NCBI GenBank assembly: GCA_949592205.1
Contig: CATIUR010000003.1
Span: 153,826,759 to 153,890,758 of the forward strand
Direction of reading: 5' to 3'
Source of the DNA: Helichrysum umbraculigerum
Taxonomy: Eukaryota > Streptophyta > Magnoliopsida > Asterales > Asteraceae
DNA length: 64,000 nt
The notes below the pieces were generated by a model. It was not told where the DNA came from and searched no databases. It saw nothing but the letters and a program-made list of their open reading frames with translations. Each line of letters begins with the position of its first letter. The first letter of the stretch is position 1. Shown in pieces: positions 35,502-48,841 of the stretch. Both the position numbers and the translations under genes were made by a program.

Positions 35502-38500
35502 TTACAGATCTCCTCTAAAGTACGGGCCGTTAAGAAACGAGCTAGAGAAAGTTCCACCACCATTCGGAAAAAGTGTAAGCAAGCATATGAGACCGAGGAC
35601 AAACCCCCAGGCGTACCTATCGTCGCCTAAAGGGGTAATTTCGTCCTTTGCTGGTATCTCCTCTCCTCCTCTAAAAAATGTCGCGAAGAGCCCCCAAGCC
35701 AAACATAGGACACTACCACTGAAACCGCCGATGACTAATATAAAAGAAGTGGCTAAAGATAACAACGCAGCAGTGCTCCTACCGAACATGGCTTGAGCTA
35801 TTCGACCACCTTCGAGCCTTCCACATGGTAACAAGTTTAACGAGGTCACCACCATTCCTGTCTCAAATGTAATGTCAACAATTTAGAAAATGAACAAAAT
35901 GCCCTTCAATGGAGTAACAAAGTTGTTGAACTTCGTAACGATGGAAATGACCACATAGGTAATTATATATATTCAAAATATAGGATAATGAAAAATGGTG
36001 TGACGAGACTCACCCAAAAGCCCTGCAAAGGCAAGTGGATCAACGGGAACCCCGACACCTTCAACAGCGTAAGGTAACACGTTGCCTAGATCGTCCGTGT
36101 ACGGCCCTATAACAAATTGGATGAAAGAAAGTAATGGGTTGTTGTAAAAGAACTGTGGTCTTATGTACCTGCATATGAACAATCCATAATGAATGATCTT
36201 AAAACACATTAGGTAATGTTACAAATGAGACAAAACTTTGACCCAATTATATACAATGCTTTGAATTGGGTAATGTTTCATCTCTATCATGTCACAGGTG
36301 TTAGTCTATAGGATTTATTATAATAGGAACCTGTCAAACGGGTGGAACGTGTCTTATGAGTTGAAAAGGGGTCAAATGAGTTGCAAGTCACCCGATATAT
36401 AGTCAGATGCATAAAACCTCTACATCACTTTACCAAGAGAGTTTAGATTGTTAGTGTAATAATATAGTTATGTGATCATATTCAACACATTACTTATCTA
36501 TCACTAAGAAAAAAGTGTTCGCATGACATGTTTTGATCCACGCTTACTAAACTGTTCTTTTTGACCCGCCCCCTTTGACATCCCTAGAATCCTAGATGGA
36601 AGCAATGACTTACAGAGCATTGTCGCCTCCATTGAAGCTACCATCAACAGCAAAAGCAGCTACTGCAAGTGCCAGTGAGGTCAAATAAGCACTTGCTGTT
36701 CGTGCTACTGAAATATCGAACAAAGCCTTTTTGTTGGGAAGAAGAGACTCATAGTTATTCATGACTCCCAAGCACCCTGTCCAAGTAGAGGGCACGAGAA
36801 ATGATGGACTGAGTTTTACACCATAACGTGCTGATGTTAGCCGAGTAGCTATCTGCAGGACATATAAAGTTAACAATAATCAGTAATAGAAATCACAGAT
36901 ACAGTTTGACCATCAAAGTCAATTATACCCTTTTTATGTCAAAAAGGATGTCTAAATGGTTACAAAAGGTAATATCAGCAGACAACAGTTTTCAATTTTT
37001 ATGATATTTACGTACTGCAAATATTTTGTTCGTTTATATACTTCTATAGATAAAATGATGTGTTACTTAAAATTACATAAACAAAACAATAATGTTATAA
37101 TAATAAAGTAAGTCTTTTATAAAAATAATTCGGGAGGTTGTATACATTAAATATATATTTTGGACGACTTCAATGCGTTCGACCCATTCTTAAGTCAGAG
37201 ACATAAAATTGCCACTTCTAACAAAATCAATCATACATCTAAAGTCCAACAGAGGGGGATATAATACCTCTGAAACACCTAAAATAGTTAGGAAACCACT
37301 AAATAGTGGCACAACATCTGCTAGGTAGTCATTAAACGTTGCGTTGGGCTTGAGAAAGAAGCCACTCATCAAAGCAACCGTTCCAAAAGTGGTCACGGCT
37401 AAGGCTACTGCAGCAACATAGCCTGATGGTGTGCTCAATTTGGATAACTCGAATTGGAGGTCAATCTCAGATTTCGGTTGCACCACACAAACCTATAGAT
37501 ATTTGACAACAAGGATTAATCATGAACCTACAACATTCAGCAAATTTAGTCCAATAATATAAGTTTTGTCACTTTGTGCATTACATTATTGATAAGTACT
37601 ACTTTTCATGAAACACTGGATAATTTAACACTTTATGAATATATTATTAGCATTCTAAATTACCTGTTTTGTAACATCGTTAGTCTTTTCCTCCATGAAC
37701 CACAAAACAACCTCCCTTCCTGCTGCTTCAGATAATTTCTGCTCCAATACTGGGATCACTTCTTCAATGGGCCTCCTCAAGTTTCCAATAAAAATCCCTC
37801 CATCACCAAATCTCCTAACATCCGTTGCGAAAAACGTAGTAAACCCAAAGCAGCTTTTTAACTGCCATTCAAATAAAATATACATTATGTTGATGTTGAT
37901 GCTGTTGCTATTTTGCATATTGGAACCCACGTTTGACTTTTCAAGTCAAACATGGAACCATTCAAATCACGACTTGCATGTGTTCTTAACTAAAACCAAA
38001 AATCTTAGTAGTGATACGACTCATAATTCATACTATCCTCTTCTTCTAACGCAATAAGAAGCTGTAACCAAATACAAACTAATTGTATCAGTTCGATTGG
38101 GAAGTGATTGTTTGACCCATTTTTTGGTCAACTGGGTCGGGTCGACCTGTTTTAACTATTCGAATTTTGTAACAAATTTATTACTAAATAGGAATAATTC
38201 TTTTCCTTTTTATTTTTATTTTATCCATTTTAGGCGTAACCAGTTTTCAGTAAATTAGTCCAAATTGTAATTTGGAGATAACAAATTTACTACCATGCAT
38301 CATATATCTTCCTAATAATTGAATTTATAGACATGGGTTTTCAAGGTATATCAAAAATATAATAAAAAGTTTTACCTTGTTGAGATCAAGAGCTTTAAAA
38401 CTCTCCTCTGCTTTCTCCAACCTCTGTTTCTCTCTAGACAAACTATCTCGAATCACTTGATTAAACAACCCATTAATTAAATTACCACTATTTCTTTCTC

Positions 38501-38846
38501 TATCAAGTTCCTTTAGCTTCCTATCAGTTCTCTTCTTTTCGAGTTTAATCGCAGCTTCAATCGAAGGATTCCCCATAAATTTCTTGAATTCCTCATCATT
38601 TTTCCAATCCATTTCTTGCTGTTCATCATTCCCATCACTTTCATTTTCCTTTTCAGCTGAAGCTATTGTTACATTTGAGTGCTCTGTTTCTTTCTCTGCT
38701 TTGACTGAAAAGTTTAGCCTTTTTGGGTTGTGGAGACTGAATGAATGATGGGGTTTGAAGAAAGAACATGTGGCTGTGAATTGGGTCCTGTTTAAGTTTG
38801 AAGAAATTGAGTTGAAGAAGGTGGGAACTGATAAAGTGGTTGCCAT
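35502..38846 (-). CDS. EGY3: EGY3-like S2P-family membrane pseudoprotease, chloroplast
   Basis: Six exons: 38376-38846, 37664-37861, 37268-37492, 36614-36852, 36014-36168, 35502-35857; all introns are GT..AG and phases join to 547 aa. The N-terminus is Ser/Asn/Phe-rich without acids, like a plastid transit peptide. Then comes the EGY3 coiled block (PSIEAAIKLEKKRTDRKLKE), the GNLRRP motif and a membrane-spanning M50-like domain. The zinc-binding HExxH is absent (GVSEIATRLT at that place), and the usual LDGG of EGY proteases reads LEGG (LPCGRLEGGR). EGY3 of other plants has the same losses and is a non-proteolytic thylakoid protein linked to stress and H2O2 signalling. This copy is intact; two broken relatives lie downstream at 28864 and 31290. 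Confidence 0.95.
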
Positions 38847-40262
38847 TGTTGAAGAATTGCTTAACCTGGTTGAGGTGGGAAAAAATGATGACGAGGGAAT
38901 GATTTAAAAGGAGTGGAATGGAAATTGAGTTGATCAGAGATTGGTCTAGAAAAATGGAGAAAGGTTACAGGTGTATGCTTCTTGGCTATTTGCAAGTAAT
39001 GACAAGGATATAAAACCCCACATTGGAGTTTGTAGATGAAGGTGAGGTGAGGTGAGGTGACTTTATATTCAAGAAAATGACATATAAGTACCTTATAGTA
39101 TAGGTTTATTACACATAAGTTCCTTCAACAATACATGTCTCAAATGGATGATAGTAGTCTTTCTGATTCTCGAAGAATGAGGGTCAACGGGATTGATCGA
39201 GAAAGATCTCTTGGTCTTTAGAGATCATAATTTTAACTTCTTTTTTTTATTTATCGATGAATTAATTTGAGTTGTATTTTGAGTAAATGACAATATGAAT
39301 AAATTCGTGTGGGATTATGTTTTGCTTTAGATGGAAGAGTTGATTTAGCTTGATTGTTGAATTTGTACTACTTACATAGCAAACAACACTTTTGGTTGTG
39401 AAGAGGACTTTAATACTCATTCATGCTTGCTTGGCATATTATGTTCAATGCCACCAAATGTATCTTTGTTTTATAAGAAACTTTTCAAAAAGATGTATCT
39501 ATAACTTTGGAACTTTTTAGCTATTTGAAAATCACCTTTGGAGCCACAAATTGTCATGTAATGAGTTTATACACTATTTACCATGAGATAAATAAAACCC
39601 TGAATTGACCCCTATCAATATTTCTATGTATTCAAATAGAACGAGCCTGTCAAAGGATTCAAGTTTGTAAGTAACCTTCTTATAATACTCGTTAGCGTTA
39701 AGCTAAGAAATAAACAAGTCTACCTTTAGAGAGTGTGTTTTAAGGGAAAGTGAGGGATTTGGAAGGGAAAAAAATAGAATCCGTTCAATTTGGGATGATT
39801 TGGAAGAGAAGAAAATGAGCCCTTTCCTTTCCCTTCTCTTCACTTAATCTGAGTTGTAAACTGGAAAACAAAGCCTTAGCCTTTTTACAATGTTGAAAAG
39901 TAGTCAAAATTTCTTCCATCTAGATTTTCAACACTACTCCGATTATTAGAGTTGACGGCTCTACAAATCTAACATCATTTACTTTCACAACATAATATGA
40001 TGGGAAACTATATGTATTGGGGAAACTATATGTGTTGTGTACATTACATAATCTATGTATTGTGAAGAGAAAATTTAAAATAAAATTTTCACATTTCATA
40101 CTTTATGTTTCACAAAACACACATAATTGGTCCCTAGATGTCATAATGTGTAAATGTGTGAAGGGGTTTATTACGACAAAGATCAACATCTTCAAGGTGG
40201 TAACATAAAAACTGGCATTACTAAAGGTGGTAAAATGATTTTCACGATGTGAGAAGGATGGT
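38847..40262. other. Intergenic, EGY3 promoter side
   Basis: Holds a short GAGGT repeat (about 39039-39060) and a purine-rich patch (39730-39840). No ORF with a recognisable product. Confidence 0.6.
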
Positions 40263-42471
40263 ATGGTTCGAAATTATTTAAAAATTCTAAGCAGCTTATC
40301 TCCTGTCTCCGATCGACGCAGCAACACAACAGCCTCGTCGATCAACTTCTCCGATCGAAGCTGCAGCCACCGTAAACTCATCACCGCCTGCCAATCTCCC
40401 AAATCTCTTTCTGTTTTATCCGCATTTCAGGTACACACTTTATCCCTTTTTCTGTGTTTTTTTCACTTCTAATATATTTCTACCTACAATGTTAACGACT
40501 GTAGATTTTTATGCTGATTATATGCTTCTGATAGACTGATAAACGCACAATTATAACGCGTAATCGATCACTTTGAATAATCAATCACAAAATACTAACT
40601 TAACCCCAAACCGCAACATTAGGGTTTTTTTCAGTACTATGATAATGGACTTCAATTATATCATTATTATATTATATTTGTAATTGTACCTGTGGTTTCA
40701 GACTAGGGTGATGCTCTAAATAGCACAGATGTTCAAGTAAAGATGTTTACATTGGGGATGCTCTAAATAGCGCAGATGCTCAAGTACACTATGCATCTTC
40801 AAAAGGTAGACCTAATCAAACATAGTTATTTATATATAAATATGTACAGCAGTAAGAACAAGGCCGTTAGCCGTAGCAATAATACCACATTATACTATTG
40901 GTTTTGTACTGGTACAGTACTGGTTTTAGGGCCTATATAGTAGACCAAACTTTTAGTTAGTGATTTTAGTGTAATTTCCCACCACAATGACGTTACTTAA
41001 CTATGCAACGGTTTGGCTTACCATACATGCACAGAACTGTACTATATCCACTGATTGTTTTTGCTAAATTTGGTACCAAGCACCGATTGTAGCATATATA
41101 GAATGGTACCGGTACAGTTTGTCGGGTATCACGGTTTCACGTTGAGTTTTGCACACCCATAGTAATTATGCTCTTGAAATCATTAACGTAATGTTTGGGT
41201 AAGCTTATTACCTCGGCTTATTGGAATTTGGAAAAGACTAAAAACTCATTTTGAATAGTTTACAAGCTTATCAACTTGAGCTTACAGACTTAAAATAACC
41301 CATGGGTTAATGTTTGTAAGTTCATTAGACATTAAATTATGCTTATCGCCCTTTCCAATATTTGATAAGCCATAAGCTGCCACTATATTTTATTGGAAGT
41401 AAAAATAATGATATATCGCAACTTTTTTCTTCAGGAGCAAAAGCAGTAAATGTTGTATCTATCATAATTCAAGCCAAAATGCAAACAGGTGAAGGTATGG
41501 GCCCACATGCAATGGAATTATCATATATCGGTCACCATAATATAACAAGTAGCAGGTCATGTGGTAAACATAGAACGTCAAGTATATTATCACCTATCAT
41601 GTTGCTTTCAGGCCATCAGAGTGCAATCTATACCCTCAACTTCAATCCATCAGGAACAATGATTGTTTCGGGCTCTCACGACAGAGAAATCTTTCTCTGG
41701 CACATGAGTGGTGAATGCAAGAACATTATGGTCTTAAAAGTTCACAAGAACGTCGTGATGGATCTTAAGTGGATTTCTGATGGGTCCCAGATGATCTCAG
41801 CTAGTTCCGACAAGATGTTAAGGGTGTGGGATGTGGAAACAGGGGGAAGCAGATAAAGAAAATGTCCGAACACTCGTCTTTCGTGAACTCATGTTGCCTG
41901 TCTCGCCGGGGTCCACCACTTTTTGTAAGTGGATCAGATGACGGGACGGCTAAGCTTTGGGGTTTACGTCAACGAGGCACTATCTAGACGTTTCCTGATA
42001 AATACCAGATCGTCGCAGATGCGTTTTCTGATGCTTCAGATAAGCTATACAGTGGTGGAATTGATAATGTTGTTAAGTTTGGGATATTAGGAAATATGAA
42101 GTGACTTGACTCTTGAAGGTCATCAGAATGTAATAACAGGTATGAAACTAAGCCCTGATAAGTCCTACCTTCTTACCAATGGGATGGACTGTACGCATCG
42201 TATATGGGATATGCGTCCGTATGTGCTGCAGGATTAGTGTATGAAGGTAATGGAGGGACATCAACATTATGTAGAGCAGAATCTTTTGAAGTGTAGTTGG
42301 TCAGCTGATGGGAGTAAAGTTACCATGGGTAGTTCTGATCAGATGGTGTATATTTGGGACACCACTTTAAGACGCATATTGTATAAACTTCCTGGTCATA
42401 CTGGATTGGTTAACGGGTGTGTCATTGGATCTTGCAGCAGCGATAAACAGATATATCCTGGGGAGATCTGA
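40263..42471 (+). pseudogene. U5 snRNP 40 kDa (WD40) pseudogene with a probable leader intron
   Basis: 41478-42471 encodes a seven-bladed WD40 protein of the U5-40K (Prp8-binding) type: MLLSGHQSAIYTLNFNPSGT, SGSHDREIFLW, SDDGTAKLW, LLKCSWSADGSKVT and IYKLPGHTG-like blocks, ending GEI then stop. Broken by a +2 insertion near 41848 (after WDVETG), an in-frame TAG near 41986, another near 42234 and a deletion in the last repeat. Upstream, 40290-40431 looks like a GC-richer 5' UTR exon followed by GTACAC, and 41431-41434 is a TTCAG acceptor, giving an intron of about 1 kb. A conventional decayed duplicate fits better than an intronless retrocopy, but the U5-40K coding region may be intronless anyway. 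Confidence 0.85.
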
Positions 42472-43013
42472 ACTAAAGGGATAGCCATAAAGGTACTAAT
42501 TTGTTAGTCTGTAACATCTCTAAAAATGGTGTAGTATTGGCCACGTTTTCTAATGTTCTCATCGTAGCTTAGATTTATGTTTTTTTTTTACCTCCAAAGG
42601 TAAGACATCAGATAAACTGCTAGTAGTTGAGAAAGTGGTGGTTTTACATGGTTCTGTTAACGGCCAACACAAATGCTATATGAGGTTTTGTGGGGTCACT
42701 TGCATAGTTGCATCTCATTAGTTTTACATATTTCTTCCGCTTTAAATGTAAAATGTATGCGTGGTTGTTTAACATAGTGGTGTAGTAAAATGAATTTCTA
42801 CTGACTGTAAAGTATATGAGGTAATCTGTTCAATCCCGCTATCTATTAACATTGGTACTAAATTGGTACACAACCTTTCTCCGAATATATATCACAGTGT
42901 TAGGGAGGTTGGACATGAGATCTTGTTTCTCTGGTAAAACTGTAAAAGCTACTTAACCTCTAGTATTGCAGAATGCAGACAAACTGAATCTGTATCATGC
43001 TATTTAGACTTCT
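42472..43013. other. 3' flank of the WD40 pseudogene
   Basis: No gene or repeat recognised. Confidence 0.5.
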
Positions 43014-45327
43014 TTAGTTATAGGGATAATTTCATATGTATCCCTAAAAACTCTAATAATTACATATATATCCAACTAAACTTCATAATATCATATATAT
43101 CCTTACAAACTATCTAAACTCTCATATATATCCAAACCGGTGGTGATTTGTATACCACCGAAAATTAGCCGTACACCATTCTTATGCATTGTCGTGTTGT
43201 ACTGTACAACACTGTAAAACAGCTTTAGTGGTGTATGGCTAATTTTGGGTAATGATATTTCCACCACTATATTTGATAAATCCACCACAAGACTGCGTTA
43301 ACAGATTGTACTGTACAACTAATTAAAGCATACTAATGGTGGATTTATCATATATGGCGGTGGAAATATCACCACCCCTAATTTTTGGTGGAGTACAACT
43401 AACTAGTTTATTGACCCGTGTAAAACACGGGTTTGATAAAAAATAATTTGATTATAAATTATTTGTAAAGTTATAAGTTATAATACATGTAGGCATAATT
43501 TTCATGTATTAATTTTGTACTAATAGATTTTGTAGGCATCATATAAAAAAAAAAGATAAACAAAAGTTACAAGGATTTTGTTAATTGTAAATACGTTATA
43601 CATGATAAATATATTGTATAATTTCGTTGAACACTATATGCTGACCCTTTTTATAAACCTCAATAAAACAGAAATATTATTTTGTTAGAAAGATAATACC
43701 CATAATACCCCTATTCCTAAAGGCCCGTTAAAAGCAAATATAGTGATTAATTCTTATAAGCTCATTTAGCGAAGTGAGTTTTTGAACTCAAAAACATCTT
43801 AGAACTTTCAGATAAGTATGTTTTCATGATACCTTTCAAATAAGCTTGTTTACACTTGCATTTCATTTCTAATCATACAATTAGAACTGAGTAAGTTTCA
43901 AGGTTTGTAATATACAACTTCAAAAATTCACTTATTCCAAATAAACTTGTTTTGTTTTGTTTATATGATACCTTTCAAATAAACATGTTTACATTGCAAT
44001 ACATTCTAATCATACAATTCGAGCGGAGTAAGTCTTAAGGTCTTTGTGATATACTACACAACTTTGAAGATTTTTCATATTACTTACAGTTAATAAATTA
44101 CATCTTTGCTCTAGAGACATAATTAAAATAATACAGAGTACGTTCTTAAGTTCTAAAACAAAGAAAAAGAGTTTGGAATTTTGAGCCCAGCTTAAGGTCT
44201 TCGTGAATAACAGCTTCTCTTGTACAACTTTTTTTGGAATTCAACTTCAAATTGCTTGAATTCCAGAGCTTCTGCTATCCCCTCCACTCTACAAATCCAA
44301 ACTAAATAAACAAACCCCAAAATGGAAACATCATTTAAATACAAAAAGATAATCCGGATGTAGTACATATTCAAGATGTATGATACCTCATACCTTAATA
44401 AAAATTTTGGTTCACTGGATAAACACTAATTTTTTCATTCCCATTGATCAACAAATTTGGCACACTAACTTTCTTAAAGAATGAATATGGATAAAAATTG
44501 ATTTGGGATGAATATGGATAAAAATTGATTTGGGTCACTCCAGTGAATTAACAAAATACAAGATTAAAATGTATCAGTCAAAAGAGATGTTTGGCATTTT
44601 CAATATAGTGAAATTTTGCCCCTCTAGAAATCAATCATACCACAAATCGACCCAATCAAAAGTGAACGGGTCAAATTGCCACACTTTAATAAGTATCTAA
44701 GCCTTAAAATAAATTAAATAACAACTTGCTTCAAGTTTAGCCCGTCGAAATTGCTATCTAAAGGTCAAAAAGAGATTATAATGAGCACCTTGGCATAAGC
44801 TCAGAGATGAAGCAAAGAATTCAATGTCAGTGCATCAATCACCAAGTATCCAACTTGAACAGATGCATTTCTCAATCACTCTTCAACAACAAACAAAGTA
44901 ATACAAACTTGTACATATCTTCAACCCTCGTATACAATAAGTGACTTTCGATCATATATCTGACAAAAACAAAAATAAAAACAGCAAAAGCAACAACTAA
45001 ACTCTCAATCAAAAACAAAACGTACTTTCAGTGAGGGAGCGTAGTATATGTTGACTCATTAGCACACCAATGAAGATTTACAAATGATTTAATACATGAC
45101 TATATATGAAACTAATTTTTTATTTTGAGATTCCTAACTACCATGTGCTGATAATAATTGTTACAAAACAATTAGCCCATCTCTAACAATCGTAAATCTA
45201 TTTCAAATTATGAATACAACACGTATGAAGCCATTCATATAGAAGTACTGACCTCGTTTATTATGTTCAGGAAACTTTCACGGTAAATACAAGCTGCAAA
45301 TAACTCTGGCTTATGAGTGTCCAATAT

Positions 45328-45470
45328 AAATGTTGTGATAACAACAACAACAACAATACCCAATCCCGCCTAGGGCGGGGTATGGGGGAGGTAGGATGTA
45401 GACAGCCTTACCCCTACCCAAGGGCAGAGAGGCTGCTTTCAGAAAGACCTCCGGCAGAGTATTTATTTAG
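45328..45470 (-). repeat. SINE-like repeat (Au-type tail with TTG repeats)
   Basis: Minus strand ends in (TTG)n after GGGATTGGGTATTG; the block CGCCTAGGGCGGGGTATGGG and GTAGACAGCCTTACCCCTAC are widespread plant SINE-like sequence. No tRNA head is seen, so it is truncated. Confidence 0.5.
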
Positions 45471-45655
45471 TTCTTTACACGATATGTACAAAATGTGCAG
45501 AAAACTATGAAGTAAAGTAAATGCAAAATAATTAGAACAGCTAGCAGAAACTCCATTGAACGTCCTCCACATATGCATCCTCTTCCAGCAACAGAAACAG
45601 CAAACCGCCACCGCAACAGCCAAACAGCAACCTAACACAATCACCTAAAAAAAAC

Positions 45656-45955
45656 ACAGCAACCCACGACGGCAGCAGCAGAAATAATAATAGTAATAAT
45701 GATACTACTAGTACTAGTAATAGTAATAGAAGTAATAGTAATATTATGAATAATAATGATATTCATAGTAATAATACTACCAGAAATAAATTTAGTCGTA
45801 AATGCAAACAATAATAATAATAATGATATTAATAATAGCAACAATAATGATAGTAATAATAATAAAAATAACATACAGCAGATACTGGTAATAGTAATAG
45901 CAATATCAATAATAACAGTAATAGTAATAACAATGTTAATTATAATTAATACCAA
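45656..45955. repeat. Low-complexity trinucleotide tract
   Basis: Long interrupted runs of AAT/AGT/TAA-type triplets inside the Helitron. Confidence 0.85.
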
Positions 45956-46840
45956 CTAGTAATAGTAATAACAATATAAATGTTGTGAGATTGGTAAATA
46001 TGAAGAAGAACCCACAATTTTTGTTCATGCATTTCATCAAACAGTTAGTATGCAAGAAACGGAGACTTGTAACAAATGATTAAAATGAATGGATGGAACA
46101 TAAAAGAACAAAGCACATGGAAATGAGTATTATTTTTTTCTATCTAATAAGTTGTGTTGAAGCAAGTTAAGATGCAAGTAACATAAATAAATAGGTAGTA
46201 GCCGAATCTTTTTTTGGATCCATATAGCTCAAGCATGAGAACATTATTTGAGGTGGTACCTGACTGGCTGATTGTAACCCTATAATATAATGTAATACAT
46301 CTTGAATCGACCTCAGTTGTCAGAAAAAACATCCCACATCTGAATTTGATCTGCATTTTACTACAAAAAATGCAAAATAAACAACAAATAAAAATCTAAA
46401 AATAAATTTTCCTCAAAATAAGTAGAAATCAACTAAGAATTTGTAGTTAGAAAAAACAACCCACACCACCCAGTACCACAATTGACAAAAACATAAGGGC
46501 GACAGGGGTGGTGGTGGTGGTGGACACTTCGTGGTGCCGTGGTAAAAGATGGAATAGATGAATCTTCTTTGTGACTATATGTGTGTTTTAAATTTTTAAT
46601 TACAACAACACCCAACAACTACATATTCAAAAACACACCCATAAATAAATATTCAAAAACTTACCATAATGTTATTCAAGAGCCAAGAAGCACGAAATAG
46701 AATATAGAGAATACATGTGAAAAATCACCTTGCGAACATTTGTCAAAGCAATCGGCTGATACCTTGCTATTATGATTCGGATTGACTGATTTGAAGTAAT
46801 ATCTCCTGTAATTGAAGACCTAAATGAAGAAGAAAGAAGA

Positions 46841-48841
46841 AGTTGTGAAGAGGAAATGATAAGAAAATAGAGATAAATGGTTTACACAATTTAAAATATA
46901 TGAAAATTGGAAATTGAGTCAGCCTTTGATGTTAGAGGTACCAATCATATTAAAAGCTTATTGAATACATCACCCATCTGTGTCTCATGATGTGTTGTAC
47001 TCACATGGCCCAATAGTATTTTCTTTTTTTCCATGCTCGTGTACTATAAAGAGGGAGTATATAAAAAACAGCAAAAGTAACTCTCTATTTTCAAAAGAAT
47101 CAAAGTCCATCCGCATGCTTCTTGTAAAGTGCAACAACCAATTTATCTATCCTAGGAAATATAACGCACAACAACCAATTATTTGAATGCTGCTAATTTA
47201 AGTTGTTTAGTAAAAAAAAACAAAATTACCAGAAAATTCCTTGATTTTCAGGCTGTCCACATCATCAAAAGACCAGCTCAAGATTGGGCCATATCAGCAT
47301 AATGACATCATCCTCAACTGCCCTTTACTATATAATAAGAAGTTGTGAAGAGGAAATGATAAGAAAATAGAGATAAATGGTTTACACAATTTAAAATATA
47401 TGAAAATTGGAAATTGAGTCAGCCTTTGATGTTAGAGGTACCAATCATATTAAAAGCTTCTTGAATACATCACCCATCTGTGTCTCATGATGTGTTGTAC
47501 TCACATGGCCCAATAGTATTTTCTTTTTTTCCATGCTCGTGTACTATAAAGAGGGAGTATATAAAAAACAGCAAAAGTAACTCTCTATTTTCAAAAGAAT
47601 CAAAGTCCATCCGCATGCTTCTTGTAAAGTGCAACAACCAATTTATCTATCCTAGGAAATATAACGCACAACAACCGATTATTTGAATGCTGCTAATTTA
47701 AGTTGTTTAGTAAAAAAAAACAAAATTACCAGTTAATTCCTTGATTTTCAGGCTGTCCACATCATCAAAAGACCAGCTCAAGATTGGGCCATATCAGCAT
47801 AATGACATCATCCTCAACTGCCCTTTACTATATAATAAGAAGTTGTGAAGAGGAATTGATAAGAAAATAGAGATAAATGGTTTACACAATTTAAAATATA
47901 TGAAAATTGGAAATTGAGTCAGCCTTTGATGTTAGAGGTACCAATCATATTAAAAGCTTCTTGAATACATCACCCATCTGTGTCTCATGATGTGTTGTAC
48001 TCACATGGCCCAATAGTATTTTCTTTTTTTCCATGCTCGTGTACTATAAAGAGGGAGTATATAAAAAACAGCAAAAGTAACTCTCTATTTTCAAAAGAAT
48101 CAAAGTCCATCCGCATGCTTCTTGTAAAGTGCAACAACCAATTTATCTATCCTAGGAAATATAACGCACAACAACCGATTATTTGAATGCTGCTAATTTA
48201 AGTTGTTTAGTAAAAAAAAAACAAAATTACCAGAAAATTCCTTGATTTTCAGGCTGTCCACATCATCAAAAGACCAGCTCAAGATTGGGCCATATCAGCA
48301 TAATGACATCATCCTCAACTGCCCTTTACTATATAATAAGAAGTTGTGAAGAGGAAATGATAAGAAAATAGAGATAAATGGTTTACACAATTTAAAATAT
48401 ATGAAAATTGGAAATTGAGTCAGCCTTTGATGTTAGAGGTACCAATCATATTAAAAGCTTCTTGAATACATCACCCATCTGTGTCTCATGATGTGTTGTA
48501 CTCACATGGCCCAATAGTATTTTCTTTTTTTCCATGCTCGTGTACTATAAAGAGGGAGTATATAAAAAACAGCAAAAGTAACTCTCTATTTTCAAAAGAA
48601 TCAAAGTCCATCCGCATGCTTCTTGTAAAGTGCAACAACCAATTTATCTATCCTAGGAAATATAACGCACAACAACCGATTATTTGAATGCTGCTAATTT
48701 AAGTTGTTTAGTAAAAAAAAACAAAATTACCAGTTAATTCCTTGATTTTCAGGCTGTCCACATCATCAAAAGACCAGCTCAAGATTGGGCCATATCAGCA
48801 TAATGACATCATCCTCAACTGCCCTTTACTATATAATATAG
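46841..48841 (-). repeat. Four 500-bp tandem units containing the Helitron 5' end
   Basis: Units at 46841-47340, 47341-47840, 47841-48341 and 48342-48841, almost identical. Each ends (plus strand) with CAACTGCCCTTTACTATATA, the reverse complement of the Helitron 5' terminus; only the outermost has the final TC. Units 1 and 3 share AGAAAATTCC and units 2 and 4 AGTTAATTCC. Each also repeats an incidental 68-codon frame. Confidence 0.95.

Larger units (their letters stand above)
44180..46822 (-). other. Helitron interior: possible captured exon fragments
   Basis: Several short stretches look like exons with splice signals on the minus strand: 46731-46821 (reads SNQSIRIIIARYQPIALTNV then GT), 46257-46350, 45250-45305 (PELFAACIYRESFLNIINE then GT) and 44199-44290 (VEGIAEALEFKQFEVEFQK). 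I recognise none of these products. Helitrons often carry host exons, but this is inference. Confidence 0.35.

Noticed and set aside
35470..35796. 108-codon plus-strand frame with basic residues
   Set aside because: It is antisense to EGY3 exon 6 and has no support of its own.
45641..45959. Ile/Ser-rich frames on both strands
   Set aside because: Low-complexity AAT/AGT tract.
46980..48687. Four identical 68-codon frames with perfect 500-bp spacing
   Set aside because: They are simply repeated with the tandem unit. No start context, splice signals or protein features support coding.
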